Shown here: positions 1-9,376 of the stretch, one piece after another
How positions within the stretch are numbered: the stretch's first letter is position 1
Layout of the letters: every line of letters starts with the position of its first letter
Source of the DNA: JAXGYV01 sp040772045
GTDB taxonomy: Bacteria > Actinomycetota > Thermoleophilia > UBA2241
DNA length: 64,000 nucleotides
Direction: 5' to 3'
NCBI GenBank assembly: GCA_040772045.1
Contig: JAXGYV010000008.1
Coordinates: forward strand, 35,191 to 99,190
Made by a program: the position numbers and the translations under genes
The notes under the pieces: model-generated
Databases searched by the model: none
The model's input: only the letters and a program-made list of their open reading frames with translations
What the model was told of the DNA's origin: nothing

Positions 1-135
1 GGGACGGTGGAGAACCTCACCCAGGGCCGTTCGTACGCGGCCGAGCCCTTTCCCCCGTTCATGCAGGAGCTCATCGATCGTGGCGGCCTGTTGCCGTATG
101 TAAAAGCGAAGCTCGCCGGAAAGGGTCGGGCATGA
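1..135 (+). CDS. leuD: 3-isopropylmalate dehydratase small subunit, C-terminal fragment (5' end outside window)
   Basis: The window opens inside an open frame of 44 codons ending at TGA 133-135. The residues contain the stretch PFPPFMQELIDRGGLLPYVK, typical of the extreme C-terminus of LeuD, which with LeuC isomerises 2-isopropylmalate (or citramalate-derived substrate) in leucine/isoleucine synthesis. The stop overlaps the leuB start as ATGA, indicating translational coupling in a leuCD-leuB order. Only the tail is visible, so the call rests on this motif and on context. Confidence 0.82.
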   Translation, partial: GTVENLTQGRSYAAEPFPPFMQELIDRGGLLPYVKAKLAGKGRA

Positions 136-1244
136 GTGCCGGCGCGGCTGGCGCGTCGTCCGAGCCCGGGGGGCGCAGCTACACGGTCATGCTCTTGCCG
201 GGCGACGGTGTGGGCCCGGAGATCGTGGCGGCGGCGCGGACGGTGCTGGCCGCCGCCGGCGAGCGGTTCGGCTTCACCGTCGCCTACGAGCAGGGCATGC
301 TCGGCGGCTGCGCCATCGACGCGTTTGGGGCTCCAATGGAGGCGGACCTGGTGCGGCGGTGCAAGGCCTGTGACGCGGTGCTCCTGGGAGCGGTCGGGGG
401 CCCTAGGTGGGATACCACCGATCCGCGCCAACCGCGTCCAGAGCAAGGTCTGCTGGACATACGCAAAGGACTCGAGCTGTTCGCCAATGTGCGTCCGGTG
501 CGCAGCTTCCCGGCCCTCGCACACAACAGCACGCTGCGCGCCGACGTGATCAGCGGTGTGGATCTCGTGATCGTGCGCGAGCTCACCGGCGGGCTGTACT
601 TCGGCCGTCGCGAACGGACCGCCGACGCGGCGTACGACACCATGTTCTACACCGAGGCCGAGGTGGAGCGCTTGGTCGACTACGCCTTCCGTCTGGCAGT
701 CGGCCGGCGCGGTCTGCTGCACTCGGTAGACAAGGCGAACGTGCTCGAGAGCAGCCGGCTGTGGCGCGCCGTCACACTGCGTGTGGCGCAGCGGTATCCG
801 CGGGTCGAGCTGCGCCATATGCTGGTGGACAACTGCGCCATGCAGCTGGTGCGCGAGCCGCGACAGTTCGACGTGGTGGCCACCGAGAACATGTTCGGCG
901 ACATCCTCAGCGACGAGGCGGGCATGCTCACCGGCAGCATCGGTATGCTGCCCTCGGCCAGTGTGGGAGCGAGCGGGGTATCGCTGTACGAGCCCATCCA
1001 CGGCTCGGCGCCGGATATCGCCGGGCGGGGGGTGGTCAACCCCTGCGCCACCGTGCTCTCGGCAGCCATGATGCTCGATATGAGCTTCGGCGAGACGGCG
1101 GCGGCGCGCGCCGTGGAAGCGGCCGTCGAGGCCGCGCTGGCCTCCGGCGCGCGGACCCCAGACATCGTCGCCACCGGAGAGACGGCGATCGGGACGGCGG
1201 CGATGACCGAGCGCATCGTCACCGCCCTAGAAGGAAAAGAGTAA
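132..1244 (+). CDS. leuB: 3-isopropylmalate dehydrogenase
   Basis: A 370-residue cytosolic NAD-dependent decarboxylating dehydrogenase of the isocitrate/isopropylmalate dehydrogenase family, oxidising 3-isopropylmalate in leucine synthesis. Visible motifs are GDGVGPE at residues 24-30, the substrate-binding region RELTGGLYFG, the metal and cofactor region DNCAMQLV with NMFGDILSDEAGML, and EPIHGSAPDIAGRG near the C-terminus. Full family length with a slightly long, Ala/Gly/Ser-rich N-terminus of about 17 residues. The ATG overlaps the leuD stop. As cimA follows, the enzyme may also act on methylmalate for isoleucine synthesis (inference). Confidence 0.95.
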   Translation: MSAGAAGASSEPGGRSYTVMLLPGDGVGPEIVAAARTVLAAAGERFGFTVAYEQGMLGGCAIDAFGAPMEADLVRRCKACDAVLLGAVGGPRWDTTDPRQPRPEQGLLDIRKGLELFANVRPVRSFPALAHNSTLRADVISGVDLVIVRELTGGLYFGRRERTADAAYDTMFYTEAEVERLVDYAFRLAVGRRGLLHSVDKANVLESSRLWRAVTLRVAQRYPRVELRHMLVDNCAMQLVREPRQFDVVATENMFGDILSDEAGMLTGSIGMLPSASVGASGVSLYEPIHGSAPDIAGRGVVNPCATVLSAAMMLDMSFGETAAARAVEAAVEAALASGARTPDIVATGETAIGTAAMTERIVTALEGKE

Positions 1245-1273
1245 GGTTAAAGTTAACGGTAAGAGTTTCGCGG

Positions 1274-1293
1274 CGCTCGCCTGACGGCGAGCG
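1274..1293 (+). other. leuB-ilvE intercistronic hairpin
   Basis: CGCTCGCC and GGCGAGCG form a perfect 8-bp stem around a TGAC loop in the 65-bp gap between leuB and ilvE. There is no T-tract, so it is more likely an mRNA processing or stability element than a strong terminator. The ilvE Shine-Dalgarno (GAGGAGG) follows directly. Confidence 0.45.
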
Positions 1294-1309
1294 AGAGTGA
1301 GGAGGGCGC

Positions 1310-2257
1310 ATGGCGATCCCCGAGGTTGAGTACATCTGGATGAACGGTGAGTTGGTGCCCTGGGGCGAGGCGAAGGTGCACGTCCTCACTCATGCGCTGC
1401 ACTACGGCTCGGGGGTCTTCGAGGGCATCCGTTGCTACGCCGCCGAGAAGGGCGCCGCCGTGTTCCGTCTCACCGATCACCTGCGGCGCCTGGAGCGCTC
1501 CGCGAAGCTCTACTACATGCCGATCCCGTACACGGTGGATCAACTGCGTCAGGCCACCTTCGACGTGATCGCCGCCAACGGCCTGAGCGCCTGCTACATC
1601 CGCCCCCTGGTGTACCGGGGTTACGGAGAGATGGGCTTGTTCCCGCTCAAGTGCCCGGTGGACGTGATCATCGCCGCGTGGTCGTGGGGCGCTTACCTCG
1701 GTGAGGAGGGCATCGCGCACGGCATCCGGGCCAAGACCTCCAGCATTCAGAGCCTCGATCACACCTCGCTGGCGCGGGCCGCCAAAGGCACCGGCCAGTA
1801 CCTAAACAGCATCCTGGCGAAGGTCGAGGTCACCAAGGCGGGCTACGACGAGGCGATCATGCTCAACGAGCGCGGGCACGTGGCCGAGGGCTCGGGCGAG
1901 AACATCTTCGTGGTGCGCGACGGCGTGCTCGCTACGCCGCCCACCGCCGACGGCGTGCTCGAGGGGATCACGCGGGCCACCGTCTTCGACATCTGCCGCA
2001 GCGAAGGCATCCCCTGCGAGGAGCGGACGCTGCCGCGCAGCGATCTGGTGATCGCGGACGAGCTCTTCTATACGGGCACGGCGGCCGAGATCGTGCCGAT
2101 CCGCGAGGTCGACGATCATCCGATCGGCGAGCCTGGCCCGCTGACGCGTCGCATCCAGGAGCGCTTTCGCGCGATCGTGGAAGGCCGCGATTCCGCCTTC
2201 GCCCACTACGCGGAGTACGTGCTCTCGCCGCAGCGGGCGCGGACGCTCGGGTCGTAG
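1310..2257 (+). CDS. ilvE: Branched-chain amino acid aminotransferase
   Basis: A 315-residue fold-type IV PLP enzyme transferring amino groups between glutamate and the keto acids of Leu, Ile and Val. The N-terminal YIWMNGELVPW and the HALHYGSGVFEGIRCY segment are diagnostic of BCAT class IV. The Schiff-base lysine is K159 in AAKGTGQYLNS, and EGSGENIFVV and LEGITRATV line the PLP phosphate site. The ATG is preceded by GAGGAGG. It sits between leuB and cimA, completing the terminal transamination of the same pathway. Confidence 0.95.
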   Translation: MAIPEVEYIWMNGELVPWGEAKVHVLTHALHYGSGVFEGIRCYAAEKGAAVFRLTDHLRRLERSAKLYYMPIPYTVDQLRQATFDVIAANGLSACYIRPLVYRGYGEMGLFPLKCPVDVIIAAWSWGAYLGEEGIAHGIRAKTSSIQSLDHTSLARAAKGTGQYLNSILAKVEVTKAGYDEAIMLNERGHVAEGSGENIFVVRDGVLATPPTADGVLEGITRATVFDICRSEGIPCEERTLPRSDLVIADELFYTGTAAEIVPIREVDDHPIGEPGPLTRRIQERFRAIVEGRDSAFAHYAEYVLSPQRARTLGS

Positions 2258-2283
2258 GGTCGCGAGGGAGCGAGGGGAAGATC

Positions 2284-3864
2284 ATGGACGGAGTCCCGCG
2301 CGAGGTCAGGCTCTACGACACGACGCTGCGCGACGGCATGCAGCAGGAAGGCATGTCGGTCAGCGTCGACGAGAAAGTGCGCATCGCCCAGAAGCTCGAT
2401 GAGCTTGGCGTGCACTACATCGAGGGCGGCTTTCCCGCGAGCAATCCCAAGGAGGTCGCCTTCTTCGAGCGCATGCGGACCGTACCCCTGCGCAACGCGG
2501 AGATCGTGGCGTTTGGCATGACGCGGCGGCGCGGGGTGAAGGCCGAAGACGATGCGGCCCTGCGCGTGCTGGCCGACGCGTGGCCGCGCACCGTGTGCAT
2601 CGTGGGGAAGACGTGGAAGCTGCACCTGAGCAAGGTGCTGCACGTGAGCCCCGACGAGAACCTGCGCATGATCGCCGACTCCATCCGGTACCTCACGAGC
2701 TGCGGCAAGCAGGTCTTCTACGACGCCGAGCACTTCTTCGACGGATTTCGCGACGATCCCCAGCACGCCGTCGCCGCGGTACGCACGGCGGCGGATGCTG
2801 GCGCGGCGCTCGTCTGCCTGTGCGATACCAACGGCGCTACGCTGCCGCTGGATCTCGCCGAGACCGTGCGCGCCGTGCGCGCCGCCGGCGATGTCCCGCT
2901 GGGCGTGCACGTGCACAACGACGGCGACTGCGCGGTGGCCAATAGTTTGGTCGCCGTGGAGGCGGGAGCCTGCCAGGTACAGGGCACCATCAACGGTTAC
3001 GGTGAGCGCTGTGGCAACGCTAATCTCACCTCCATCATCCCCGCTTTGGCGCTCAAGATGGGCATCGCCGTGGTGACGCCCGCCCAGCTGGAGACGCTCA
3101 CCGAGACGGCTCAGTTTGTCGCCGACCTGGTGAACATCTCGCTAGGACCGCACAGCCCGTACGTCGGGCGGACCGCCTTCGCGCACAAGGGTGGTCTTCA
3201 CGTGGCCGGTGTCGAGGCGGCGCCGCAGACGTTCGAGCACGTCGACCCGGCGCTGGTGGGGAACCGTCAGCGCATCCTGATCAGCGAGCTCTCGGGCAAG
3301 AGCGCCGTGCTGCATAAGGCGCGTGAGATGGGTATCCCGCTCGAGGGCGACGACGATCGCGTGGGTCGCGTGCTGCGTCGTCTCAAGGACCGCGAGCATC
3401 GCGGCTACCAGTACGAGGCCGCGGACGGGTCGTTCGAGCTGTTCCTGCGCCAGGCGCTGGCGCCGTACGAGCCGCTCTTCCGCCTCGAGGCGTTCCGTGT
3501 GATCGTGGAGAAGCGCGAAGACGGCAAGGCGGTGGTGGAGGCGACCATCAAGATCCACGTGGCCGGCGAGCGCATCATCAGCACCGCCGAGGGTAACGGA
3601 CCGGTGAACGCCTTGGACGCCGCTCTGCGCCAGGCGATCACGCGGAAGTACCCGCACCTGGCGGCCATCGAGCTGGTCAACTACCGTGTTCGCATCCTCG
3701 ACGAGGCACACGGCACGGGGGCCGTAACGCGCGTGCTCCTCGACGCCAGCGACGGAGATCAGAGCTGGGGCACCACCGGGGTCTCGGAGAACATCATCGA
3801 GGCGAGCTGGGAGGCGCTCGTCGACTCCATCGAGTTCGGACTGATCAAGGCGCAGGAGCTGTGA
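2284..3864 (+). CDS. cimA: (R)-citramalate synthase, CimA type
   Basis: 526 residues of the HMG-CoA lyase-like/LeuA superfamily. The N-terminus DTTLRDGMQQEGMSVSVDEK and the HYIEGGFPASNPKE segment are characteristic of the citramalate synthase subfamily (acetyl-CoA plus pyruvate) rather than of 2-isopropylmalate synthase. Metal ligands HVHNDGDCAVAN and GTINGYGERCGNANL are present. The C-terminal part (about 390-526) is the LeuA-type allosteric dimer domain, so isoleucine feedback is plausible. With leuB and leuCD it gives threonine-independent isoleucine synthesis. The start follows GAGGGGAAG; the stop overlaps the next gene. Confidence 0.92.
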   Translation: MDGVPREVRLYDTTLRDGMQQEGMSVSVDEKVRIAQKLDELGVHYIEGGFPASNPKEVAFFERMRTVPLRNAEIVAFGMTRRRGVKAEDDAALRVLADAWPRTVCIVGKTWKLHLSKVLHVSPDENLRMIADSIRYLTSCGKQVFYDAEHFFDGFRDDPQHAVAAVRTAADAGAALVCLCDTNGATLPLDLAETVRAVRAAGDVPLGVHVHNDGDCAVANSLVAVEAGACQVQGTINGYGERCGNANLTSIIPALALKMGIAVVTPAQLETLTETAQFVADLVNISLGPHSPYVGRTAFAHKGGLHVAGVEAAPQTFEHVDPALVGNRQRILISELSGKSAVLHKAREMGIPLEGDDDRVGRVLRRLKDREHRGYQYEAADGSFELFLRQALAPYEPLFRLEAFRVIVEKREDGKAVVEATIKIHVAGERIISTAEGNGPVNALDAALRQAITRKYPHLAAIELVNYRVRILDEAHGTGAVTRVLLDASDGDQSWGTTGVSENIIEASWEALVDSIEFGLIKAQEL

Positions 3865-4628
3865 GGCCGAGCGAGCTGCCCTTCGGCCGCGTGCTGGTGC
3901 GCGGCCGGGTCTGGGAGTGCCGGCGGGAGGCCGGTCGCGTCAAGCTGCTGGACCGTCCCGCCTACGACTCGCGCGCGGCTGAGGTGGGTGAGGCGCCTCT
4001 GGGCGAGTGTCAGGTGCTGGCGCCGACACGGCCGGGCAAGGTGGTCGCCGTGGGCCTCAATTACCGGGCCCACGCCGCCGAATTCGGGCTCGAGGCGCCC
4101 GACGAACCCGTCCTCTTCATGAAGCCGGCGTCCGCCGTGATCGGGCCGGACGAGGCCATCGTCTGTCCGGCGAATACGGGTCGTATCGATTACGAGGCCG
4201 AGCTAGCCGTGGTGATCGGCAGGCGCTGCCGCGACCTGACTGCGGCGGACGCCGTACGGGCGATCGCCGGCTACACGTGCGCCAACGACGTCACGGCGCG
4301 CAATCTGCAGGAGCGTGACGGCCAGTGGACCAGGGCCAAGAGCTTCGACACCTTCTGCCCGCTGGGCCCCTGGGTTGTGCCCGTCGCGCCGCCGCCGGAG
4401 GCACGGGTAACGGCCAGCGTCGACGGCGCGGAAGTACAAGGCGGTACGGTGGGCGACATGATCGTGCCGCCGCCCGAGCTGGTCGCTTTCATCAGCCGGG
4501 TGATGACGCTCGAACCGGGGGACGTAGTGCTCACGGGCACGCCGCCCGGCGTTGGCCCCATCCGACCTGGCCAGACGGTCAGCGTGGCCGTGGAGGGCAT
4601 CGGCGAGCTGCGAAACCCCGTGCGGTGA
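3861..4628 (+). CDS. Fumarylacetoacetate hydrolase family protein
   Basis: 255 residues starting at GTG 3861, which overlaps the cimA stop (GTGA). Family hallmarks are KVVAVGLNYRAHAAEFG, the metal-binding ExE in DYEAELAVVIG, NDVTARNLQ, RAKSFDTFCPLGPW, and LTGTPPGVGPIRPGQ. Proteins of this shape act as acylpyruvases, oxaloacetate tautomerases or opine/catechol pathway hydratases; sequence alone does not decide which. Tight coupling to citramalate synthase suggests a keto-acid housekeeping role (inference). Confidence 0.88.
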   Translation: MRPSELPFGRVLVRGRVWECRREAGRVKLLDRPAYDSRAAEVGEAPLGECQVLAPTRPGKVVAVGLNYRAHAAEFGLEAPDEPVLFMKPASAVIGPDEAIVCPANTGRIDYEAELAVVIGRRCRDLTAADAVRAIAGYTCANDVTARNLQERDGQWTRAKSFDTFCPLGPWVVPVAPPPEARVTASVDGAEVQGGTVGDMIVPPPELVAFISRVMTLEPGDVVLTGTPPGVGPIRPGQTVSVAVEGIGELRNPVR

Positions 4629-4681
4629 ACGCCGTCACCACTGGCGAGCGAGTGACGATGGCTCCGCCGCCGGTTGGACGG

Positions 4682-4687
4682 TAGAAT
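4682..4687 (+). promoter_or_regulatory. -10 element for dnaE (near-leaderless)
   Basis: TAGAAT lies 10 nt before the dnaE ATG and no purine-rich Shine-Dalgarno is present in the gap. No convincing -35 at 16-18 bp. A start of transcription within 3-4 nt of the ATG would make the mRNA nearly leaderless. Confidence 0.4.
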
Positions 4688-4697
4688 CGGGGCACCG

Positions 4698-7600
4698 ATG
4701 AATCCAAGCTTCGTCCACCTCCACGTCCACAGCGAGTACTCGCTCCTCGACGGCGCCTGCCGGGTCAAAGATTTGGTGGCGCGGGCCAAGGAACTGGGCA
4801 TGCCCGCGGTGGCCATCACCGACCATGGCTCGCTGGCCGGCGCCGTCCAGTTCTACTCGGCGGCCACGGCGGCCGGCATTAAGCCGATCCTCGGCCTCGA
4901 GCTGTACTTGGTGCCGGACCGCTTTGACAAGAGCAAGCCGCGCGGCGAGGAGCGCACGCATCTCACCCTCCTCGCCGCGGACGAGACCGGCTGGAAGAAC
5001 CTCATCCGACTCTCGACCGGCGCGTTCCTGGAGGGGTACTTCTTCCGTCCACGGGCTGACTTCTCCCTGCTCGCGCAGTATCACGAAGGGCTCATCTGCC
5101 TCACCGGGTGCATGGCCGGGCGTGCGGCCCGTCTCCTGGCCGCCGGCGCCGACGATGAGGCCTTCAAAGAGATCAGCCGACTGGCAGAGCTGTTTGGCCC
5201 GGAATCCACCTACGTGGAGCTGCAAGACGCCGGTATGGCCGAGCAGCGAGAGCTGCTCGATAAGCTGGCGGCCTTGGCGCGCCGCGCCGGCCTGCGCATG
5301 GTGGCCACCAACGACGTGCACTACCTGCGCCACGAAGATGCGCATGCACACGACGCCCTGCTGTGCATCCAGACGCAGAGCAACCTGGACGACAAGGATC
5401 GTATGCGCTTCGCGACCGACGAGTTCTATCTGAAGTCGGCGGAGGAGATGCGCGAGCGGTTCGCTGCGTATCCGGAAGCCTGCGATGCCACGCTGGAGAT
5501 CGCCGAGCGGTGCACGGTCGAGCTGCGGCTCAAGCAGCTCCTGCTGCCAAGCTACCCGGTTCCCGAAGGGCACACGGAGGAGTCGTACCTGCGGAGTCTG
5601 TGCGAGGAGGGTGTGCGGCACCGCTACGGAGCGCAGCCCGGCGCCGACGTGCTCGAGCGACTCGACTTCGAGCTCGACGTGATCACCGAGATGGGCTTCA
5701 ACGCCTACTTCCTCATCGTGTGGGACTTCGTGAGCTTCGCTAAGAGCTCTGGCATCGCGGTGGGCCCGGGACGCGGCTCGGCGGCGGGCAGCATCGTTAG
5801 CTACGCGCTGGGGATCACCGACATCGACCCCCTCAAATACGAGCTGCTCTTCGAGCGCTTCCTGAACCCCGGGCGCAAGAGCATGCCGGATATCGACATG
5901 GACTTCAGTGTAGAGCGCCGCGAGGAAGTCATCGAGTACGTGGCCGCCAAGTACGGCCGGGATCGGGTGGCGCAGATCATCACGTTCGGCACCATGGCGG
6001 CGCGGGCGGCCACCCGCGATGCCGCCCGCGTGATGGGCCTGCCGTACGCCGTCGGCGACCGGATCGCCAAGATGATCCCCGAGAAGGCGCCGCCGGCCAC
6101 CTTCGAGGAGGCGCTGGTGCCCGGCGGCGAGCTGGCCGTTGCCTACGAATCCGACGAGCAGGTCCGCGAGGTCATCGATCTCGCGCAGGCCCTCGAGGGG
6201 ATCATCCGCAACGACAGCATTCACGCGGCCGGTGTGGTCATCAGCGACCGGCCGCTCACCGAGTACGTCCCCCTGCAGCAGAAGGGCGACGCCGAAGTGG
6301 TCACCCAGTTCAGCATGGGCGATATCGAGAAGATCGGCCTGCTCAAGATGGACTTCCTCGGCTTGCGCAACCTCGACGTGATCGAGGCGGCGCTCGACCT
6401 GATTCAGAAGACCACGGGCGAGCGGCCAGACCTCACCGACCTGCCGCTCGACGACGAGAAGACGTACGAGCTCCTGCGCCGCGGCGACTCGGAGGGCGTG
6501 TTCCAGTTCGAGAGCGCCGGCATGCAGGCGGCGCTCAAGGAAGTAGGGCCCACGCAGTTCGAAGACCTCATCGCCATCGTCGCCCTCTTCCGGCCCGGGC
6601 CGGCCTCTTACATCCCGACCTACGCACGCAACAAGCGAGACCCGCGCCAAATCCGCTACGACGACGAGCGGCTGCGGCCCATCCTTGAACCCACGTACGG
6701 GGTGACCATCTACCAGGAGCAGTACATGGCCATCGCGCGGCGCCTGGCCGGCTTCACGCCGGCGCAAGCGGACGACCTGCGCAAGGCCATCGGCAAGAAG
6801 AATAAAGAGCTCATGGCCAGCTTGCAGGAGCCGCTCATGCGGGGGCTCAGGGAGAGCGGCATCCCAGACAAGGTGGCGGAGAAGCTCTGGAGCGACTTCC
6901 AGGCCACGGGCGACTACTCGTTCAACAAGAGTCACGCCGCCTGCTACGCGCTCATCGCCTACCGCACCGCGTGGCTCAAGGCCAACCATCCGGTGGAGTA
7001 CATGGCGGCGCTCATCAGCAGTGTGATGAACACCAAAGATCGCGTGCCGTTCTACGTCAGCCAGTGTCACCAGATGGGCATCCAGGTGCTGCCGCCCGAC
7101 GTGAACGAGAGCGACGTAGGCTTCACGGTGGTCGGCGGCAGAATCCGCTTCGGCCTGAACGCCGTCAAAGGAGTGGGTCGTACGGCCATCGAGGCCGTGT
7201 TGCGCGCGCGGGAACAGGGCCGCTTCCAGAACCTCTACGACTTCTGCATCCGGGTAGACACCGCCCTGGTCAACAAGCGCGCGCTGGAGGCCCTCATCAA
7301 GTGCGGTGCCTTCGACAGCACCGGTGACACACGCCGCGGCATGCTCGAAGTGCTGCCGCTGGCCATGGCTGAGGGCGACCGCCGGCGCAAGTGCGAGGCC
7401 ATCGGGCAGACCGACCTGTTCTGCATGGGAGGTGAAGGGAGCGAGGGTGTCGCCGACGCCGCCCAGCACGCCCCAATCTCGCGGCAGGAGTTCGACCGCG
7501 GCAAGCTGCTCCAGCTCGAGAAGGAGGCGCTCGGGCTGTGGGTCTCCGCGCATCCGCTCGAGGGGCTGCGCGAGCAGCTCCACAACGAGATCGACGTGCC

Positions 7601-8123
7601 GGTGAGTCGTCTGAGTGAAGCCGCCGAAGCGAGCTACGTGTGGACCGGGGGCATCGTCGGCGCGCTGCAGCGTAAACCGATGAAGAATGGCGGCACCATG
7701 GTGGTGTTCTCCTTGCAGGACATGGACGGCGGCTGCGAGGTGTTCGCCTTCAACGATGTTTACGAGGCCAGTCGCGATCTGCTGGTCGAGGACAGCGTGG
7801 TCAAGGTACGCGGCCGGGTCGACCGGCGCGAGGATGCCACCAAGCTGATCGCCGCCGAGATCAAACCCTTCGCCGGTGTCAGCGAGTGGCGTCCCCTCGA
7901 GGTGGTGGTCAATGCCGAGCGGGTGCACGCCTCGCTCCTCGATCAGCTCAAGGAGATCCTCGCCGAGTTTCCAGGAACCGTGCCCGTCGTGTTGACCATG
8001 ATTACTGGACAGGGGACGGCGAGGCTGCGTGTGGGCGACCGATTCCGGGTGGCGCCGGTGGGCGGGCTGTACGCCGAGCTGCGCGCGCTGCTCGGCGAGG
8101 GCTGCGTGCAGCTGGGTTCGTAG
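4698..8123 (+). CDS. dnaE: DNA polymerase III alpha subunit (replicative)
   Basis: 1141 residues, usual DnaE1 length. The N-terminal PHP domain begins HLHVHSEYSLLDGACR. The polymerase active site carries PDIDMDF at 397-403 and GPGRGSAAGS just before it; RPGPASYIPTY and the FNKSHAACYALIAYRTAWLK thumb/finger motif follow. A helix-hairpin-helix region (GLNAVKGVGRTAIEAV) and an OB fold (TGGIVGALQRK) lie in the last third. Start ATG 4698 is chosen because homologues begin at this PHP motif; an in-frame TTG at 4674 adds residues with no family match. Stands alone with its own promoter-like element. Confidence 0.97.
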   Translation: MNPSFVHLHVHSEYSLLDGACRVKDLVARAKELGMPAVAITDHGSLAGAVQFYSAATAAGIKPILGLELYLVPDRFDKSKPRGEERTHLTLLAADETGWKNLIRLSTGAFLEGYFFRPRADFSLLAQYHEGLICLTGCMAGRAARLLAAGADDEAFKEISRLAELFGPESTYVELQDAGMAEQRELLDKLAALARRAGLRMVATNDVHYLRHEDAHAHDALLCIQTQSNLDDKDRMRFATDEFYLKSAEEMRERFAAYPEACDATLEIAERCTVELRLKQLLLPSYPVPEGHTEESYLRSLCEEGVRHRYGAQPGADVLERLDFELDVITEMGFNAYFLIVWDFVSFAKSSGIAVGPGRGSAAGSIVSYALGITDIDPLKYELLFERFLNPGRKSMPDIDMDFSVERREEVIEYVAAKYGRDRVAQIITFGTMAARAATRDAARVMGLPYAVGDRIAKMIPEKAPPATFEEALVPGGELAVAYESDEQVREVIDLAQALEGIIRNDSIHAAGVVISDRPLTEYVPLQQKGDAEVVTQFSMGDIEKIGLLKMDFLGLRNLDVIEAALDLIQKTTGERPDLTDLPLDDEKTYELLRRGDSEGVFQFESAGMQAALKEVGPTQFEDLIAIVALFRPGPASYIPTYARNKRDPRQIRYDDERLRPILEPTYGVTIYQEQYMAIARRLAGFTPAQADDLRKAIGKKNKELMASLQEPLMRGLRESGIPDKVAEKLWSDFQATGDYSFNKSHAACYALIAYRTAWLKANHPVEYMAALISSVMNTKDRVPFYVSQCHQMGIQVLPPDVNESDVGFTVVGGRIRFGLNAVKGVGRTAIEAVLRAREQGRFQNLYDFCIRVDTALVNKRALEALIKCGAFDSTGDTRRGMLEVLPLAMAEGDRRRKCEAIGQTDLFCMGGEGSEGVADAAQHAPISRQEFDRGKLLQLEKEALGLWVSAHPLEGLREQLHNEIDVPVSRLSEAAEASYVWTGGIVGALQRKPMKNGGTMVVFSLQDMDGGCEVFAFNDVYEASRDLLVEDSVVKVRGRVDRREDATKLIAAEIKPFAGVSEWRPLEVVVNAERVHASLLDQLKEILAEFPGTVPVVLTMITGQGTARLRVGDRFRVAPVGGLYAELRALLGEGCVQLGS

Positions 8124-8143
8124 GCGGGTTGTGAGCGTGCGAA

Positions 8144-8172
8144 TTCCACTTCGGACGATCCTGCCGTAGACT
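8144..8172 (+). promoter_or_regulatory. Promoter of the histidine operon (leaderless)
   Basis: TTCCAC, 17 bp, then TAGACT at 8167-8172; the hisZ ATG begins 7 nt later with no Shine-Dalgarno. This geometry places transcription start at or next to the A of the ATG, so the operon mRNA is probably leaderless. The -35 is weak. Confidence 0.5.
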
Positions 8173-8179
8173 CCTCATC

Positions 8180-9376
8180 ATGATCCCCGAAGGAATGCGC
8201 GACGTACTTCCGGCCGAGGCGGCCGCGCTCCATGCGCTGGAGGAGCTCTTGCGCGCGCGCTTCGCCGCCTACGGTTACGGCGAGGTGCGCACGCCGGCGC
8301 TCGAGTTCCTCGAGACGCTCGAGCTGGCCGACGACGACATGGTCGAGGGCGGGTACCGCGTGTTCGACGAACAGGGCCGCGAGCTCATGCTCCGTACCGA
8401 CCTCACCGTACCCTGCGCGCGGCTGGCGGCCACGCGGTTCCGCGAGCGGCCGCTGCCGCTGCGTTTCTCCTATGTCGCCAGCGCCTTCCGCTCGCCGTCC
8501 GCTTCGCGCGCGCAGGACGGCGAGTTCGCGCAAGCCGGAGTGGAGCTCATCGGCGCCAGCGGCCCCGAGGCCGACGCGGAGGTGGTGGCTCTCCTCTGCG
8601 ATGTGCTGGCGGCGACGGGCCTGCCCGAATTCACGGTGTCGCTCGGCACCGTCGCTTTCCACACCGCCATGGTAGCCTCGTTGCGCCTTTCGCCCGACCA
8701 GGAGCAGGCAGTCCTGGATGCTCTGGCGGCACGCGACTACCCCTTGTTCGAGTCGATCGTCGGCAATGCCGATGTGGACGAGGCTTCCCGGCGCGCGCTG
8801 CAAAAGGCACTCGACCTGGGTGGTGGTGGAGAGGCCGTGCACCAGGCACGCAAGCTGGCTGGCAGCGCGGGCATGGAGGATGCCATCGATCACCTGGTCC
8901 AGGTGCGAGACATCGTGGAGGACTACGGGTTCAGAGACCTGGTGCGCATCGACTTCGGCCTGCACCCCGGCCTCTCGTACTACACGGGGGTCATCGTGGA
9001 GGCCTACGCCAGCGGCACCGGCCTGCCGGTCGCACAGGGCGGGCGCTACGACAACCTGCTGGCCTCCTTCGAATGGCCGGTGCCCGCCGTGGGCTTCGCC
9101 ATCGCCATCGATCGCCTGGGTATGGCTATGGAAGACGCGCGAGTGGCGCTGCCGCAGCGCCCGCGTCCGCTGGCTGTCGCCGGTGGCCTGCAGGAGCCCG
9201 CGCTCATGGCCGCGCTGCGCAAAGCGGGGCTCGACGCGCTCGCGGTACCCGTCGGCGAGCAGCCGCCTCGTGAACCCGCGTTGTATCGCGAGGGGAGCCA
9301 GTGGGTGCTGCGGCGCGGCGGCCGTATCGCCCGCGGCTCGCTCAAAGAGCTGCGCCGCGAGCTCGGGGTGCCGTGA
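8180..9376 (+). CDS. hisZ: ATP phosphoribosyltransferase regulatory subunit
   Basis: 398 residues resembling the catalytic core of histidyl-tRNA synthetase: IPEGMRDVLPAEA at the N-terminus, motif 2-like MLRTDLTVPCARLAATR and RFSYVASAFR, and GLSYYTGVIVEAYA plus QGGRYDNLLASF. The anticodon-binding domain and several HisS-specific residues are absent and the gene lies directly before a short hisG, which identifies the paralogue HisZ rather than HisS. It forms a hetero-octamer with HisG and confers histidine feedback. First gene of the operon. Confidence 0.9.
   Translation: MIPEGMRDVLPAEAAALHALEELLRARFAAYGYGEVRTPALEFLETLELADDDMVEGGYRVFDEQGRELMLRTDLTVPCARLAATRFRERPLPLRFSYVASAFRSPSASRAQDGEFAQAGVELIGASGPEADAEVVALLCDVLAATGLPEFTVSLGTVAFHTAMVASLRLSPDQEQAVLDALAARDYPLFESIVGNADVDEASRRALQKALDLGGGGEAVHQARKLAGSAGMEDAIDHLVQVRDIVEDYGFRDLVRIDFGLHPGLSYYTGVIVEAYASGTGLPVAQGGRYDNLLASFEWPVPAVGFAIAIDRLGMAMEDARVALPQRPRPLAVAGGLQEPALMAALRKAGLDALAVPVGEQPPREPALYREGSQWVLRRGGRIARGSLKELRRELGVP

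Noticed and set aside
4635..7928. A 1097-codon open frame antisense to dnaE
   Set aside because: High GC produces long antisense frames; residues are low-complexity and rich in H, L, R and G with no motif, while dnaE has a full set of motifs.
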